A stretch of DNA of 64,000 nt from Streptococcus halotolerans (GTDB lineage: Bacteria; Bacillota; Bacilli; Lactobacillales; Streptococcaceae): positions 1,649,001 to 1,713,000 of the forward strand of contig NZ_CP014835.1 of assembly GCF_001598035.1 (NCBI RefSeq), given 5' to 3'. The notes beneath the pieces were generated by a model. The model was given only the letters and a program-made list of their open reading frames with translations. It ran no database searches and had not been told where the DNA came from. A program made the translations under genes and the position numbers. How positions within the stretch are numbered: position 1 is the stretch's first letter; every line of letters begins with the position of its first letter. Shown piece by piece: positions 38,960 to 48,700 of this stretch.

Positions 38960-39760
38960 TTAACCGCGGGTTTTACCACCTGCTATATTCGTAGTCACAC
39001 CTGTGATATAACTGGCTCTATCAGATATGTAATAAGCTACGAGATCAGCAACTTCACTTAATTTTCCGCTACGTCCAAGGGGAGTAGTACTGGTAGAGGC
39101 ATAACCTGCACGAATATCGTCTACACTCTTACCTCTAGTATAACCAAGAGCTTCTTCATAGGCCAATGTACGAAGTCCAGTGGCTTCCATGATCCCTGGC
39201 GCAATCCCAACGACACGAACATTGTGTTTACCCAGTTCTTTAGCCCAGGACCGTGTATAACTATAAACAGCAGCCTTAGTGGCAGCATAAGCACTTTGTC
39301 CTTCGGAACCTTCTAGCCCTGCCTCAGATGCCATATTGATAATAACACCATCTTTTTTCGCTACTAATATGCGCCCCACAGCTTGACTGACCAGGTAGAG
39401 CCCTTTTTGATTAATAGTTGTTATTTTGTCAAAGGTTGATTCATCTAATTCGTATCTACCGTGAGGGTCTTTAGGATCAATGAGTAGTCGAGGAATGTTA
39501 ATGCCTGCATTATTAACAAGTGCATCGACTGTTCCAAACTGTTTAACAACCTCCTCTGTAGCTGCTTCTACTTGCTGGCGAGAAGTGATATCAACTTTTT
39601 GAAAGAGTAGATTAGGATGTGTTTCCTCGTTATCAGAAATATCAAAGTTAGCAACATTGACGCCTAAATCAAGTAGTTCGTCAACAATAGCTTTTCCGAT
39701 ACCAGATGAACCACCTGTAACAATAACTGTTTTTCCAGTAATATTTAACCAATCAGTCAT
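38960..39760 (-). CDS. srlD: Sorbitol-6-phosphate 2-dehydrogenase
   Basis: 266 residues, short-chain dehydrogenase. The cofactor loop is VTGGSSGIGKAI, then NNAGIN, with catalytic Ser in INMASEAG and the YxxxK motif in QSAYAATKAAVYSYTRSW. It oxidises sorbitol-6-phosphate to fructose-6-phosphate with NAD. It is the first gene of the sorbitol operon, which fixes the substrate with fair certainty. The start has AGGAG upstream. The promoter has a -10 close to a cre-like site, so glucose repression by CcpA is likely. Confidence 0.92.
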   Translation of the reverse strand: MTDWLNITGKTVIVTGGSSGIGKAIVDELLDLGVNVANFDISDNEETHPNLLFQKVDITSRQQVEAATEEVVKQFGTVDALVNNAGINIPRLLIDPKDPHGRYELDESTFDKITTINQKGLYLVSQAVGRILVAKKDGVIINMASEAGLEGSEGQSAYAATKAAVYSYTRSWAKELGKHNVRVVGIAPGIMEATGLRTLAYEEALGYTRGKSVDDIRAGYASTSTTPLGRSGKLSEVADLVAYYISDRASYITGVTTNIAGGKTRG

Positions 39761-39789
39761 GATTAAGCTCCTTTTCTTTTTATAGCTTA

Positions 39790-39810
39790 ATTATAAAGCG
39801 CTTACAAAAC
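39790..39810 (-). promoter_or_regulatory. Sorbitol operon promoter with cre-like site
   Basis: On the minus strand TGTAAGCGCTTTATAAT contains a near-match to the catabolite-responsive element (TGTAAGCGCT core) overlapping the TATAAT -10. A repressor bound here would block the promoter, as expected for a sugar-alcohol operon. Confidence 0.6.
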
Positions 39811-39867
39811 AAAATTAAGACACACTTTTTTTAGTTATGAAGAAATTTACTGGACTAATGACTAAAA

Positions 39868-39890
39868 TTAAAAAGCCTCTTTCGAGGCTT
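39868..39890 (-). terminator. pgi terminator
   Basis: AAAGCCTC and GAGGCTTT around TTTC; on the minus strand the stem is followed by TTTAATTTT, ten bases after the pgi stop. Confidence 0.85.
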
Positions 39891-39899
39891 TCAGTTATA

Positions 39900-41249
39900 T
39901 TACAAACGAGCGTTGAGTTCTGCGCCGAGGTCTTCAAATCCTGGTTTGCCGAGAAGTGCAAACATGTTTTTCTTGTAGGCTTCAACACCTGGTTGGTCAA
40001 ATGGGTTAACGCTGTTGAGGTAACCAGAAAGACCGATAGCTAATTCGAAGAAGTAAATAGCATATCCAAGTGTAAATTCATTTTGTTCTGGAAGAGTCAC
40101 AAACATGTTTGGTACGCCACCATCGGTGTGGGCAAGAAGAACGCCATCAGTTGCTTTTTTGTTAACAAAGTCAACGTCTTTACCTTGGAGGTAACCGAGT
40201 CCATCAAGATCTTCAGCCATTTCAGGGATAAGAACGTTTTTGCGTGGTTTATCAACGCGAATAACAGTTTCAAAGAGATTACGGTAACCTTCTTGGATGA
40301 ATTGTCCCAATGAGTGAAGGTCTGTTGAGAAGTTAGCAGAAGTTGGGTAAATGCCTTTTTGGTCTTTACCTTCTGATTCACCAGCCAATTGCTTCCACCA
40401 TTCACCGAAGTATTGAAGTGATGGTTCATAGTTAGCCAAGATTTCAGTTACATAGCCTTTGCGGTAAAGCACATTACGAACGGCTGCGTATTGGTAAGCG
40501 ATGTTTTCAGAAATTTTATCTGAAGACAATTCTTTGCGTGCAGTGTTAGCACCTTCCATGAGGGCAGTGATGTCAGCACCAGCAGCTGCAATTGGAAGAA
40601 GTCCTACCGCTGTAAGGACTGAGAAACGTCCCCCAACATTATCTGGAACAACATAAGTTTCCCAGTTGTTAGCGTCAGCTTCGACTTTAACAGCCCCTTT
40701 AACTTTATCAGTTGTTGCATAGATACGTTTGTTAGCTTCTTCTTGGCCATATTTTTTAACCAAAAGCTCTTTGAAGACACGGAAAGCGATAGCAGGCTCA
40801 GTTGTTGTTCCTGATTTTGAAATTACGTTGACTGAGAATTCTTTATCTTGAACATATTCTACTAAATCAGCTAGGTAGGTTGATGAGATAGAATTACCTG
40901 CGTAAAGAATTTGAGGAGCTTTGCGTTCTTCTGCCGTTTGCAAGTTAGCAAAGTGGTTGTTTAAGAAATCAATGGCAGCTTTAGCGCCGAGGTAAGAACC
41001 ACCGATACCGATAACAACAAGCACTTCACTGTCAGATTGGATTTTTTTAGCAGCTTCTTGGATACGGGCAAATTCTTCCTTGTCGTAGTTTTCTGGAAGA
41101 TCAAGCCATCCTAGAAAATCTGATCCAGGTCCAGTGCCTTGACGAAGCATGCTGTCTGCTGCTGTTACTGATGCTTGCATGTAGTCAAGTTCATGCGGTG
41201 CAACAAATTGATCGAGAACTTTTGAATAATCAAATTGAATGTGTGTCAT
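39900..41249 (-). CDS. pgi: Glucose-6-phosphate isomerase
   Basis: 449 residues from ATG 41249, which has GGAGT upstream and the family start [11 protein letters not shown]; an upstream in-frame start would add 21 unrelated residues. It interconverts glucose-6-phosphate and fructose-6-phosphate in glycolysis. The family signatures are seen in [30 protein letters not shown], and the C-terminal [24 protein letters not shown]. It is monocistronic. Its chromosomal position after the sorbitol operon is convenient because sorbitol enters metabolism as fructose-6-phosphate, but the two are separate transcripts. Confidence 0.96.
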   Translation of the reverse strand: MTHIQFDYSKVLDQFVAPHELDYMQASVTAADSMLRQGTGPGSDFLGWLDLPENYDKEEFARIQEAAKKIQSDSEVLVVIGIGGSYLGAKAAIDFLNNHFANLQTAEERKAPQILYAGNSISSTYLADLVEYVQDKEFSVNVISKSGTTTEPAIAFRVFKELLVKKYGQEEANKRIYATTDKVKGAVKVEADANNWETYVVPDNVGGRFSVLTAVGLLPIAAAGADITALMEGANTARKELSSDKISENIAYQYAAVRNVLYRKGYVTEILANYEPSLQYFGEWWKQLAGESEGKDQKGIYPTSANFSTDLHSLGQFIQEGYRNLFETVIRVDKPRKNVLIPEMAEDLDGLGYLQGKDVDFVNKKATDGVLLAHTDGGVPNMFVTLPEQNEFTLGYAIYFFELAIGLSGYLNSVNPFDQPGVEAYKKNMFALLGKPGFEDLGAELNARL

Positions 41250-41283
41250 TTTAATACTCCTGTTAATTTTGGATTCAGATACT

Positions 41284-41312
41284 ATCATACTCTTTTGTGA
41301 GACTTTTTTCAA
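41284..41312 (-). promoter_or_regulatory. pgi promoter
   Basis: On the minus strand TTGAAA (41307-41312) and TATGAT (41284-41289) are 17 bases apart, 35 bases upstream of the start. A cre-like word (TGTAAGCGTTATAA) lies upstream at about 41340. Confidence 0.7.
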
Positions 41313-41419
41313 TCATTTCAAATTATTTTTGTAAAATAATGTAAGCGTTATAAACGGTTTTAAATCAAAGTTTTCCCTTACAGAAATTTTCTTGAAAATA
41401 ATAATTATATTTCAGAAAA

Positions 41420-42037
41420 TCAATAATGCGATTTGATGATTTCAATCCGTGTGATAATACCGTCGCTCATACTATCAACGCGCAAGGCAAGGTCTTTGAT
41501 ATGAATAAATGCTCCGATGGCAACTGTTTTATCTTCTGCTTTGAGATGGCGAGCCATAAAGTCACGCATTAACTCCTTGTCTTTGCAAGGAATATCAACA
41601 CGAGCCAGAAGATTTGCCATTTTAACCGTTTGGCTACCTCGGACGATGATGCTATTAGGGTCATCGAAGTGACTGAGAAGAAATTTACGTGATGCGAAAA
41701 GAATTGACAGACTAATGACCGTCATTAAGGTATCCAAGGCGTTGCCATGAGAAACAACTAGCTGACGGGCTAGGGCAAAAAGTAGGACTTCGATGATGGT
41801 CGTTGACGTATGCTTGGTCAACATTTTGATTAGCTCGACCCCGATGGCAATGCTCATCGCCTGATTAAGAAAATTTTGTAAATAATGTTCTATGGTATTG
41901 TTTGATGCAAAAACACCTGATATATCAAGTACTAGACGAGTTGTTAGTGTCGCTAAAACAATGGCTAGGATGACAGAAATAATAATTTCAACATAGAAGG
42001 ACAGCTCATAGAGAGTAGTTTGTAAAAATTTACGCAT
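41420..42037 (-). CDS. PsiE-like membrane protein
   Basis: 205 residues. The first about 140 contain four hydrophobic segments (for example EIIISVILAIVLATLTTRLVL and AMSIAIGVELIKML) with the His-containing LTKHTSTTIIEVLLFALARQLVV that resembles PsiE-type proteins. The rest is a soluble domain of about 65 residues. Function is not established for this group. It has a good ribosome site (AGGAG) and is monocistronic between pgi and the ABC-2-like gene. I am fairly sure that it is real and unsure of the family name. Confidence 0.6.
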   Translation of the reverse strand: MRKFLQTTLYELSFYVEIIISVILAIVLATLTTRLVLDISGVFASNNTIEHYLQNFLNQAMSIAIGVELIKMLTKHTSTTIIEVLLFALARQLVVSHGNALDTLMTVISLSILFASRKFLLSHFDDPNSIIVRGSQTVKMANLLARVDIPCKDKELMRDFMARHLKAEDKTVAIGAFIHIKDLALRVDSMSDGIITRIEIIKSHY

Positions 42038-42152
42038 AAAGACTCCTGATACAGTAGATTGGAAAGGTCATATTTCCTTGTTTTTATAGTACCATAAATG
42101 AGCTTTTAAGGTGGAAAGCATTTCCTGAAAATATTAAATCCTTTATATCAAA

Positions 42153-42181
42153 AAAACTAGTCAGTTAAAAAACTAACTAGT
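42153..42181 (-). terminator. Terminator after the ABC-2-like gene
   Basis: ACTAGTCAGTT (42157-42167) pairs with AACTAACTAGT (42171-42181, one mismatch); a T run follows on the minus strand. Confidence 0.8.
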
Positions 42182-42194
42182 CGAATGAGATGCT

Positions 42195-43466
42195 TTATAG
42201 CAAGCTTAGCACATCGATGTCTGGTCGAGGGTCTGCATTTTTATGATAACGGATTGGTAAGATAATTAGGGAGATAACCATTGTCACACCAGCTATCATC
42301 ATTAATGACATCAGTGGGTCAGTATCTGTACTTGTTTTAAAGATAATATTTTGAATCAATTGCCATGATGACGAGACAGGAAGGTATGGGCGGATAGCTT
42401 TTAGCGCAGGTGCCATGAGGTATTCTGGAATCATAGTACCTGCAGTCACTACTTGGGCTAATGTTAAAGGTAGGGTGACAAGAAAAGCGACTGCGCCCAG
42501 AAGCATATAAATAGCTAAGATTAGTTGGAAGCTAACAAAGGTATTGAGGGTTAGAATACCAAGGAGTTTAAAGGTGACTTCCTGATTAAAATGATTAATC
42601 CAAGCCAGCATGAGAGCACCAGCTCCGCCAACAGCCAATGAAATCAAGAGATAATCAACTTCAAGAGCAAGCCAACCAAGCCATTTGTGAGAAACATTAG
42701 AACGGATTGCCTTTTTAAAGACAAAACTATAAAGGATGATGGATGAAATCATAGCACCGATATAACTGGATACAGGAGCAATCATTGGTGTCATAATGAG
42801 GTTCATTTGAGAGGTTGGTTTAGGATTAATATCCTTGCTATTTTCAGAAACGCTATTGAGGTTAACGGCATTTTTAGCCATTTGCGTGAACCGTTCCTGG
42901 TATTTAGCTGTAACCGTTTTTTGAATAGAGTCTAGTTTAGTTGGGTCCGTACCAACAGCTTTTTTGATATCGGCTTCGATTTGAGGTTTAGACACTTCCA
43001 TCATTGATTTAACGAGGATAGCCTGCATTTTTTGACTAGATACGGCTAAGTTGAGTTTGTTTGTCAATTGGTTAGCAACCGTTGTTCCTGTTTGTTTACT
43101 GATGGTATCACCAGCACTGTTATAGAAGTAATTGAGCTTGACCGCCTTACCTTGGGCCATATCTTCAGTGTAATTTTCAGGGATATTGATGACCAAAGCA
43201 GCCTTATGGTTGCGAAGGATGGCTTTGGCTTTTGTTAAGCTCTGTTCGTCTTGACTGGCAAAATCCAAGGCATTTTTCATGGATTTGACAATATCTTTAC
43301 CCTTGTCACCGTCCTGATTAACGTAGATAATCTTGCTATTTTCAGGACGGTCAGCTGTGTATTTGTAGCCGCCAATGTAGATACCTATCATGGCCACTTG
43401 ATAAACCACTGCAATCACCATTGCTATTAACATGAGCTTATTAAGGATGATTTTTTTAAAAGTCAT
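42195..43466 (-). CDS. ABC-2/YhgE-Pip-like membrane protein
   Basis: 423 residues from ATG 43466 (MTFKKIILNK), which has AGGAG upstream; an earlier in-frame start lacks one. One membrane segment at the N-terminus (MLIAMVIAVVYQVAMIGIYIGG), a large external domain to about 235, and five more segments in the C-terminal half. This is the layout of ABC-2 permeases and of YhgE/Pip proteins, but there is no ATPase partner. It is divergent from a TetR-family gene that probably controls it, as in pairs that respond to toxic compounds. Substrate unknown. Confidence 0.7.
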   Translation of the reverse strand: MTFKKIILNKLMLIAMVIAVVYQVAMIGIYIGGYKYTADRPENSKIIYVNQDGDKGKDIVKSMKNALDFASQDEQSLTKAKAILRNHKAALVINIPENYTEDMAQGKAVKLNYFYNSAGDTISKQTGTTVANQLTNKLNLAVSSQKMQAILVKSMMEVSKPQIEADIKKAVGTDPTKLDSIQKTVTAKYQERFTQMAKNAVNLNSVSENSKDINPKPTSQMNLIMTPMIAPVSSYIGAMISSIILYSFVFKKAIRSNVSHKWLGWLALEVDYLLISLAVGGAGALMLAWINHFNQEVTFKLLGILTLNTFVSFQLILAIYMLLGAVAFLVTLPLTLAQVVTAGTMIPEYLMAPALKAIRPYLPVSSSWQLIQNIIFKTSTDTDPLMSLMMIAGVTMVISLIILPIRYHKNADPRPDIDVLSLL

Positions 43467-43632
43467 GGGGTCTCCTTTTCTATTTTTCAAATAACAAAGG
43501 GTATTATAGGACTATTTTGGGGTGTATTCAATCAGCACTTTTTTTAAAACCGTTGCTTATCAAACGTCCTCTGCAAAATCGTTGTATATTTCAGAAAAAA
43601 GACTAAAATAGATATTACTGAGGAGGGTATTC

Positions 43633-44139
43633 ATGGATAAGCGAGTCATCAAAACAAAAAAGGCTATCAAAGATGCTTTTGTCCGATTGCGACAAGATAA
43701 GCCTATTGAAAAGATTTATGTGGAAAACTTGTGTCGGGAAGCACTCATCAATAAATCTACTTTTTATCGATATTACACCGATATTTATGATCTTGTGGCA
43801 CAATTACAAGAAGAAGCTCTAGAGCCCATTCGTCAGTTTCTTTTGGAAAATCCTATTCAAGAAGAGGATATGGCAACTTTTTTGGATGACATTCAAACGA
43901 CAATTCGTCAGGTTTACAGTGAGAATAGAGCTTTGTTTACCAACCAAGACGAGACCTTAGAAAAAACCTTTCAACTCTATCAAGAGACCATTTCAGAGCA
44001 ACTACCAGAGACTGTTCAGTTAAGACTTTCTTTTGCGGTAGGAGGAGCCTATGCAATCTTGAAAAACAATCATTACAGATTGACCAAGGAACAAGAAGAT
44101 GTCTTGTATAACCTCTTTAAACGTATTTTTGCCGATTAA
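43633..44139 (+). CDS. TetR/AcrR-family regulator
   Basis: 168 residues. The N-terminal TetR DNA-binding domain (VIKTKKAIKDAFVRL, then VENLCREALINKSTFYRYYTDIYDL) is clear; the C-terminal ligand domain of about 110 residues is short, as in the streptococcal type. The start ATG 43633 has GAGGAGG upstream. It is divergent from the ABC-2-like gene with 166 bases between, so it likely represses that gene and itself. I could not define a convincing palindromic operator in the spacer. Confidence 0.85.
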   Translation: MDKRVIKTKKAIKDAFVRLRQDKPIEKIYVENLCREALINKSTFYRYYTDIYDLVAQLQEEALEPIRQFLLENPIQEEDMATFLDDIQTTIRQVYSENRALFTNQDETLEKTFQLYQETISEQLPETVQLRLSFAVGGAYAILKNNHYRLTKEQEDVLYNLFKRIFAD

Positions 44140-44164
44140 AAAAGCTGGGATAACAGTACCCAGC
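44138..44164. terminator. Hairpin after TetR gene
   Basis: GCTGGG (44144-44149) and CCCAGC (44159-44164). The T run is on the minus strand, so it suits the leftward rlmA transcript best. I see no gene from here to 44389. Confidence 0.55.
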
Positions 44165-44389
44165 GTAATATTTTTAGAGGTTCTTTTGGAAGAGACCATG
44201 TTGAGAGTCTCAGAGACCGGAATGACTTTTTAAAGAAAGAAGTGAGAGGATCATTAGTTTTGAACCATTTTAGATCGAATCACTAGGCCTAACGATTGGG
44301 GACAAAATCGTCTCCGTTTTCATAGATCAAAAAGAGAGGCGAGTTGTGCGGGGTAACTTTTTTTGCAGATAGAAAACCAAAACAGTGAT

Positions 44390-45220
44390 TTAGCTTTCTG
44401 TTTCAGCGATTAACATATCTGCTGCAATAGTGATTTCATTTAGATCTTGCCAATCAATCTTATCCAAGTTAACATGGAAAAATAATGGTGTCATCTGAGC
44501 AAACGTCAGCAGCTCTTTTTGAGTGGCAGGATGGGTTGTTGTGAGATGGCTTTTGTGATAATTTGGAAATGCCTGGCTAAAATGATGGAGAATCTTAGCA
44601 TTTGAGTAGGTTTTATTTCTTAATTGTTCAAAAGCAGCTTGGCGGAGTTCCGAAACGTGTTCACTTGCTGTCACCACTTTAATCAGTTTGCCACCAGGCT
44701 TTAAGACACGCTTAAATTCTTGATAGTTAGCAGGGGAGTAGATGTCAAGAATAACATCAACGCTGCTATCGGCCAGAGGAAGTTTGGCTAAATCCCCCAC
44801 AAACCAGGTCACACGTTTTTCAGTATCTTTTTGGGCAGCCAGTCGAATGGATTGTTTTGATAGGTCGAAAGCGATGATATGATTTTTCTTATTTTGAGCG
44901 AGTTGACGTGCGTAGTATCCTTCCCCGCAAGCCACATCGAGGATCACCTTCGTTTTGTCATCGTTACTAATTTCTTTGGCAATGGCCTTTAAAATAGGGT
45001 CATAAAAACCTGCTTCTAGAATGTCATGACGTCGCGCAAAAGAGAGTTTGTCATAATGTTTATCGGGTTTGTTGTTGAGGATTAGATTAATATAATGTTG
45101 TTTGGCAATGTCAAATGAGTGTCCCTTTGTGCAGACTAATCGTTTGGGTTGATAGTCCATAGCAGCGAGACAGACAGGACAGGTAAAAAGAGGGGCTAAT
45201 GATTTTAAGGGGTGAGACAT
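44390..45220 (-). CDS. rlmA: 23S rRNA (guanine-N1)-methyltransferase RlmA
   Basis: 276 residues. The N-terminal zinc finger has CPVC and CTKGHSFD (Cys, Cys, Cys, His), followed by QHYINLIL, the RlmA signature. The methyltransferase domain has the SAM loop VILDVACGEGYYARQL and VILDIYSPANYQEFKRVLKPGG. Gram-positive members methylate G748 in 23S rRNA hairpin 35 and affect macrolide/ketolide binding; Gram-negative ones methylate G745. The host suggests the G748 type. It is monocistronic. Confidence 0.88.
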   Translation of the reverse strand: MSHPLKSLAPLFTCPVCLAAMDYQPKRLVCTKGHSFDIAKQHYINLILNNKPDKHYDKLSFARRHDILEAGFYDPILKAIAKEISNDDKTKVILDVACGEGYYARQLAQNKKNHIIAFDLSKQSIRLAAQKDTEKRVTWFVGDLAKLPLADSSVDVILDIYSPANYQEFKRVLKPGGKLIKVVTASEHVSELRQAAFEQLRNKTYSNAKILHHFSQAFPNYHKSHLTTTHPATQKELLTFAQMTPLFFHVNLDKIDWQDLNEITIAADMLIAETES

Positions 45221-45796
45221 GATGTTCCTTCCATGGAAAATGATAGGCTAATGATTTTAGGTTACTGATTTTAACATGATATTGCCTCATCAGTGAAGTG
45301 AGGCTTTAAAAAGTATTTCTTTGAGAAGTAATCCTTTACATTATAACATCTTTCGTCAAAACCTTCTCAAGGTATTCCTTTTATAACCTATCCCAATATG
45401 GAGAAGTATAAGGGAGCCAAGTCATCTACAATCTTTTGAGTTTCTTGTAAACAGCCAAACGATATGGGATTGATTTAGAGAAATGCATGACTTATCTTCT
45501 AAAAAGGAGGTTTTAGAGGCTCATTTGCCGTGAACTAAAGACATTCAGAAGACGTGCAAGTAGCAAAACGTTCCAGAGTCAGCTTGACTTTGGAACGTTT
45601 TTAATAGACTCCGTTATGGGGCGCTTGCAAAAAATTAGCTCTATAGATCTGAGACACCCAAAGACCCCAACCGTTAGTATCTCTAGCGGTTGGGGTCTCT
45701 TTGATCCTTTGACTTGATCAACTCGTCGTTGACAATCGTCTGTAACGATTCAGGACATGTCTTGACAAAAATTTAATCAGTAGTAGTGCGATAAAA
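45221..45796. other. 576-base spacer with two strong inverted repeats, no gene seen
   Basis: The first inverted repeat, CAAAACGTTCCA with TGGAACGTTTT (45564-45575 and 45591-45601), has a T tail on the plus strand. The second, AGACCCCAACCG with CGGTTGGGGTCT (45662-45673 and 45687-45698), is a perfect 12-bp stem about 100 bases beyond the surface-protein stop and may terminate that gene, although its T tract is weak. No credible reading frame is present. Confidence 0.6.
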
Positions 45797-48700
45797 TTAG
45801 TCTTCACTATCTCTTTTACGCTTCTTAGAAGCCAGTAAGGCAGCTAGACCGATTGCCATACCACCGTAAGCTGCAGCTAGGTAGCTGCTTGTCTCACCTG
45901 TATTCGGTAAGTTTTCAACACCTTTTGCCATGTACTTATCAGAATTGTTACGACGTGTTGACGCTGTCGGAGTCACTGGAGACTCAGGAGATTCTGGAGT
46001 CTTAGGAGCATTCGGTGTGTCAGGCATGTCTGGAGTACCTGGTTTTTCAGGTGACTCAGGAACTTTCGGCACCTCAGGCGTTTCCGGCGTTTCTGGTTCT
46101 TTCGGTACCTCAGGATTTTCTGGCACTTCTGGTTTTTCTGGGGTGTTTGGTACATCTGGATTTTCCGGCTCTTCAGGAGTATCGGGCACTTCCGGTTTTT
46201 CTGGTTCTTCCGGTACTTCAGGAGTATCAGGAATTTCCGGCACTTCTGGTACTCCTGGTTTTTCTGGTTCTTCCGGTGCCGTTAAGAGTCTATAAACGTA
46301 AGTCACATGGATAGTCCCTTCGCGTAATTCCCCTTCCACCGGCTCACTATTTGGATGAACTCTCACTAGTTCATACGATTTTCCATTAAAGACAATGGTA
46401 CTTGGTTTATCCGTTTCATTATCGACATTGTAAGGCTCATGTGCATTACTCTCTTCAGCCAGTTGGGCATTGATGTAAGTTTTCGTTGTGACTACTTTCT
46501 TATCTTTGACATTGTCACTAGCAATAACATTTCCATCTTCATCGACGTAATGAACGATGACATTTCCTTCCACTTGTTTAGTGGTTAACTCAGCCGTTGG
46601 TCTGTCCACTGTTGGGTAGTCGTTTGGTACTTCACTTGTTTTAAGCTTGTAGACATAAACGACGTGTCGAGTGCCTTCAATATATTCACCCTCAACAGGT
46701 TCGCTTTCTTCGTGAACACGGATGAAGCGGTAGTTATCCCCCTCAAATGGAATTTCGTCAGGTTTTAATTCCGGTGTGGTTGTATCGTACGTTTCACCAG
46801 TTGGTACGGATTCAGCCAGTTCACCGTCAATGTAGGTTTCGGTTCTGACTTCTTTTGTTGGGAGCTCTTGGTTCGGTGCAATGACCTTGCCATTTTCATC
46901 GACGTAGTGAACGACGACATTACCTTCCACTTGTTTAGTGGTTAACTCAGCCGTTGGTCTGTCCACTGTTGGGTAGTCGTTCGGTACTTCACTTGTTTTA
47001 AGCTTGTAGACATAAACGACGTGTCGAGTGCCTTCGATGTAGTCTCCTTGCACAGGTTCGCTTTCTTCGTGAACACGGATGAAGCGGTAGTTGTCGCCTT
47101 CAAATGGAATTTCGTCAGGTTTTAATGCTGGTGTGGTTGTATCATACGTTTCACCAGTTGGTACGGATTCAGCCAGTTCACCGTCAATGTAGGTTTCAGT
47201 TCTGACGACCTTAGTTGGGATCTCTTGGTTTGGTGCAATGGTCTTACCATTTTCATCGACGTAGTGAACGACGACATTACCTTCCACTTGTTTAGTGGTT
47301 AACTCAGCCGTTGGTCTGTCCACTGTTGGGTAGTCGTTCGGTACTTCACTTGTTTTAAGCTTGTAGACATAAACGACGTGTCGAGTTCCTTCGATGTAGT
47401 CTCCTTGCACAGGTTCGCTTTCTTCGTGAACACGGATAAAGCGGTAGTTGTCGCCTTCAAATGGAATTTCGTCAGGTTTTAATGCTGGTGTGGTTGTATC
47501 ATACGTTTCACCAGTTGGTACGGATTCAGCCAGTTCACCGTCAATGTAGGTTTCAGTTCTGACGACCTTAGTTGGGATCTCTTGGTTTGGTGCAATGGTC
47601 TTACCATTTTCATCGACGTAGTGAACGACGACATTACCTTCCACTTGTTTAGTGGTTAACTCAGCCGTTGGTTTCTCCACAGTTGGGAAGTCGTTAGGGA
47701 TGTTGCTCGTTTTGAGTTTATAGACATAAACGACGTGTCGAGTGCCTTCAATATACTCACCCTCAACAGGTTCGCTTTCTTCGTGAACACGGATGAAGCG
47801 GTAGTTGTCCCCCTCAAATGGAATTTCGTCAGGTTTTAATTCCGGTGTGGTTGTATCGTACGTTTCACCAGTTGGTACGGATTCAGCTAGCTCACCGTCA
47901 ATGTAGGTTTCGGTTCTAACTTCTTTTGTTGGGAGCTCTTGGTTCGGTGCAATGACCTTGCCATTTTCATCCACGTAATGAACGACGACATTTCCTTCTA
48001 CCTTTTTAGTGGTTAACTCAGCCGTTGGTCTGTCCACTGTTGGGTAGTCGTTTGGTACTTCACTTGTTTTAAGTTTGTAGACATAAATGACGTGTCGAAT
48101 GCCTTCAATATACTCACCCTCAACAGGTTCGCTTTCTTCGTGAACACGGATGAAGCGGTAGTCGTCCCCCTCAAATGGAATTTCGTCAGGTTTTAATGCT
48201 GGTGTCGTAGCATCGTAGGTCTCGTTAGTTGGGGTTGCGTCAGCGAGTTGTCCATCAATGTAGGTTTCAGTTCTGACGAGCTTAGTTGGGATCTCTTGGT
48301 TTGGTGCAATGGTCTTACCATTTTCGTCTACGTAATGAACGATGACGTTGCCGTCCACTTGTTTAGTGGTTAATTCAGCCGTTGGTTTCTCCACAGTTGG
48401 GAAGTCGTTCGGTACTTCACTTGTTTTAAGCTTGTAGACATAAACGACGTGTCGAGTGCCTTCAATGTATTCCCCTGATACAGGTTCACTTTCTTCGTGA
48501 ACACGGATGAAGCGGTAGTCGTCCCCCTCAAATGGAATTTCATCTGGTTTTAATGCTGGTGTCGTAGCATCGTAGGTCTCGTTAGTTGGGGTTGCGTCAG
48601 TGAGTTGTCCATCAATGTAGGTTTCAGTTCTGACGACCTTAGTTGGGATCTCTTGGTTTGGTGCAATGGTCTTACCATTTTCGTCTACGTAATGAACGAT

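Noticed and set aside
45930..46295. Gly/Ser-rich, collagen-like frame on the plus strand opposite the surface-protein gene
   Set aside because: It is the antisense of the Pro-rich PxxPxx wall-spanning region, whose codon bias automatically gives Gly/Ser periodicity; no ribosome site.
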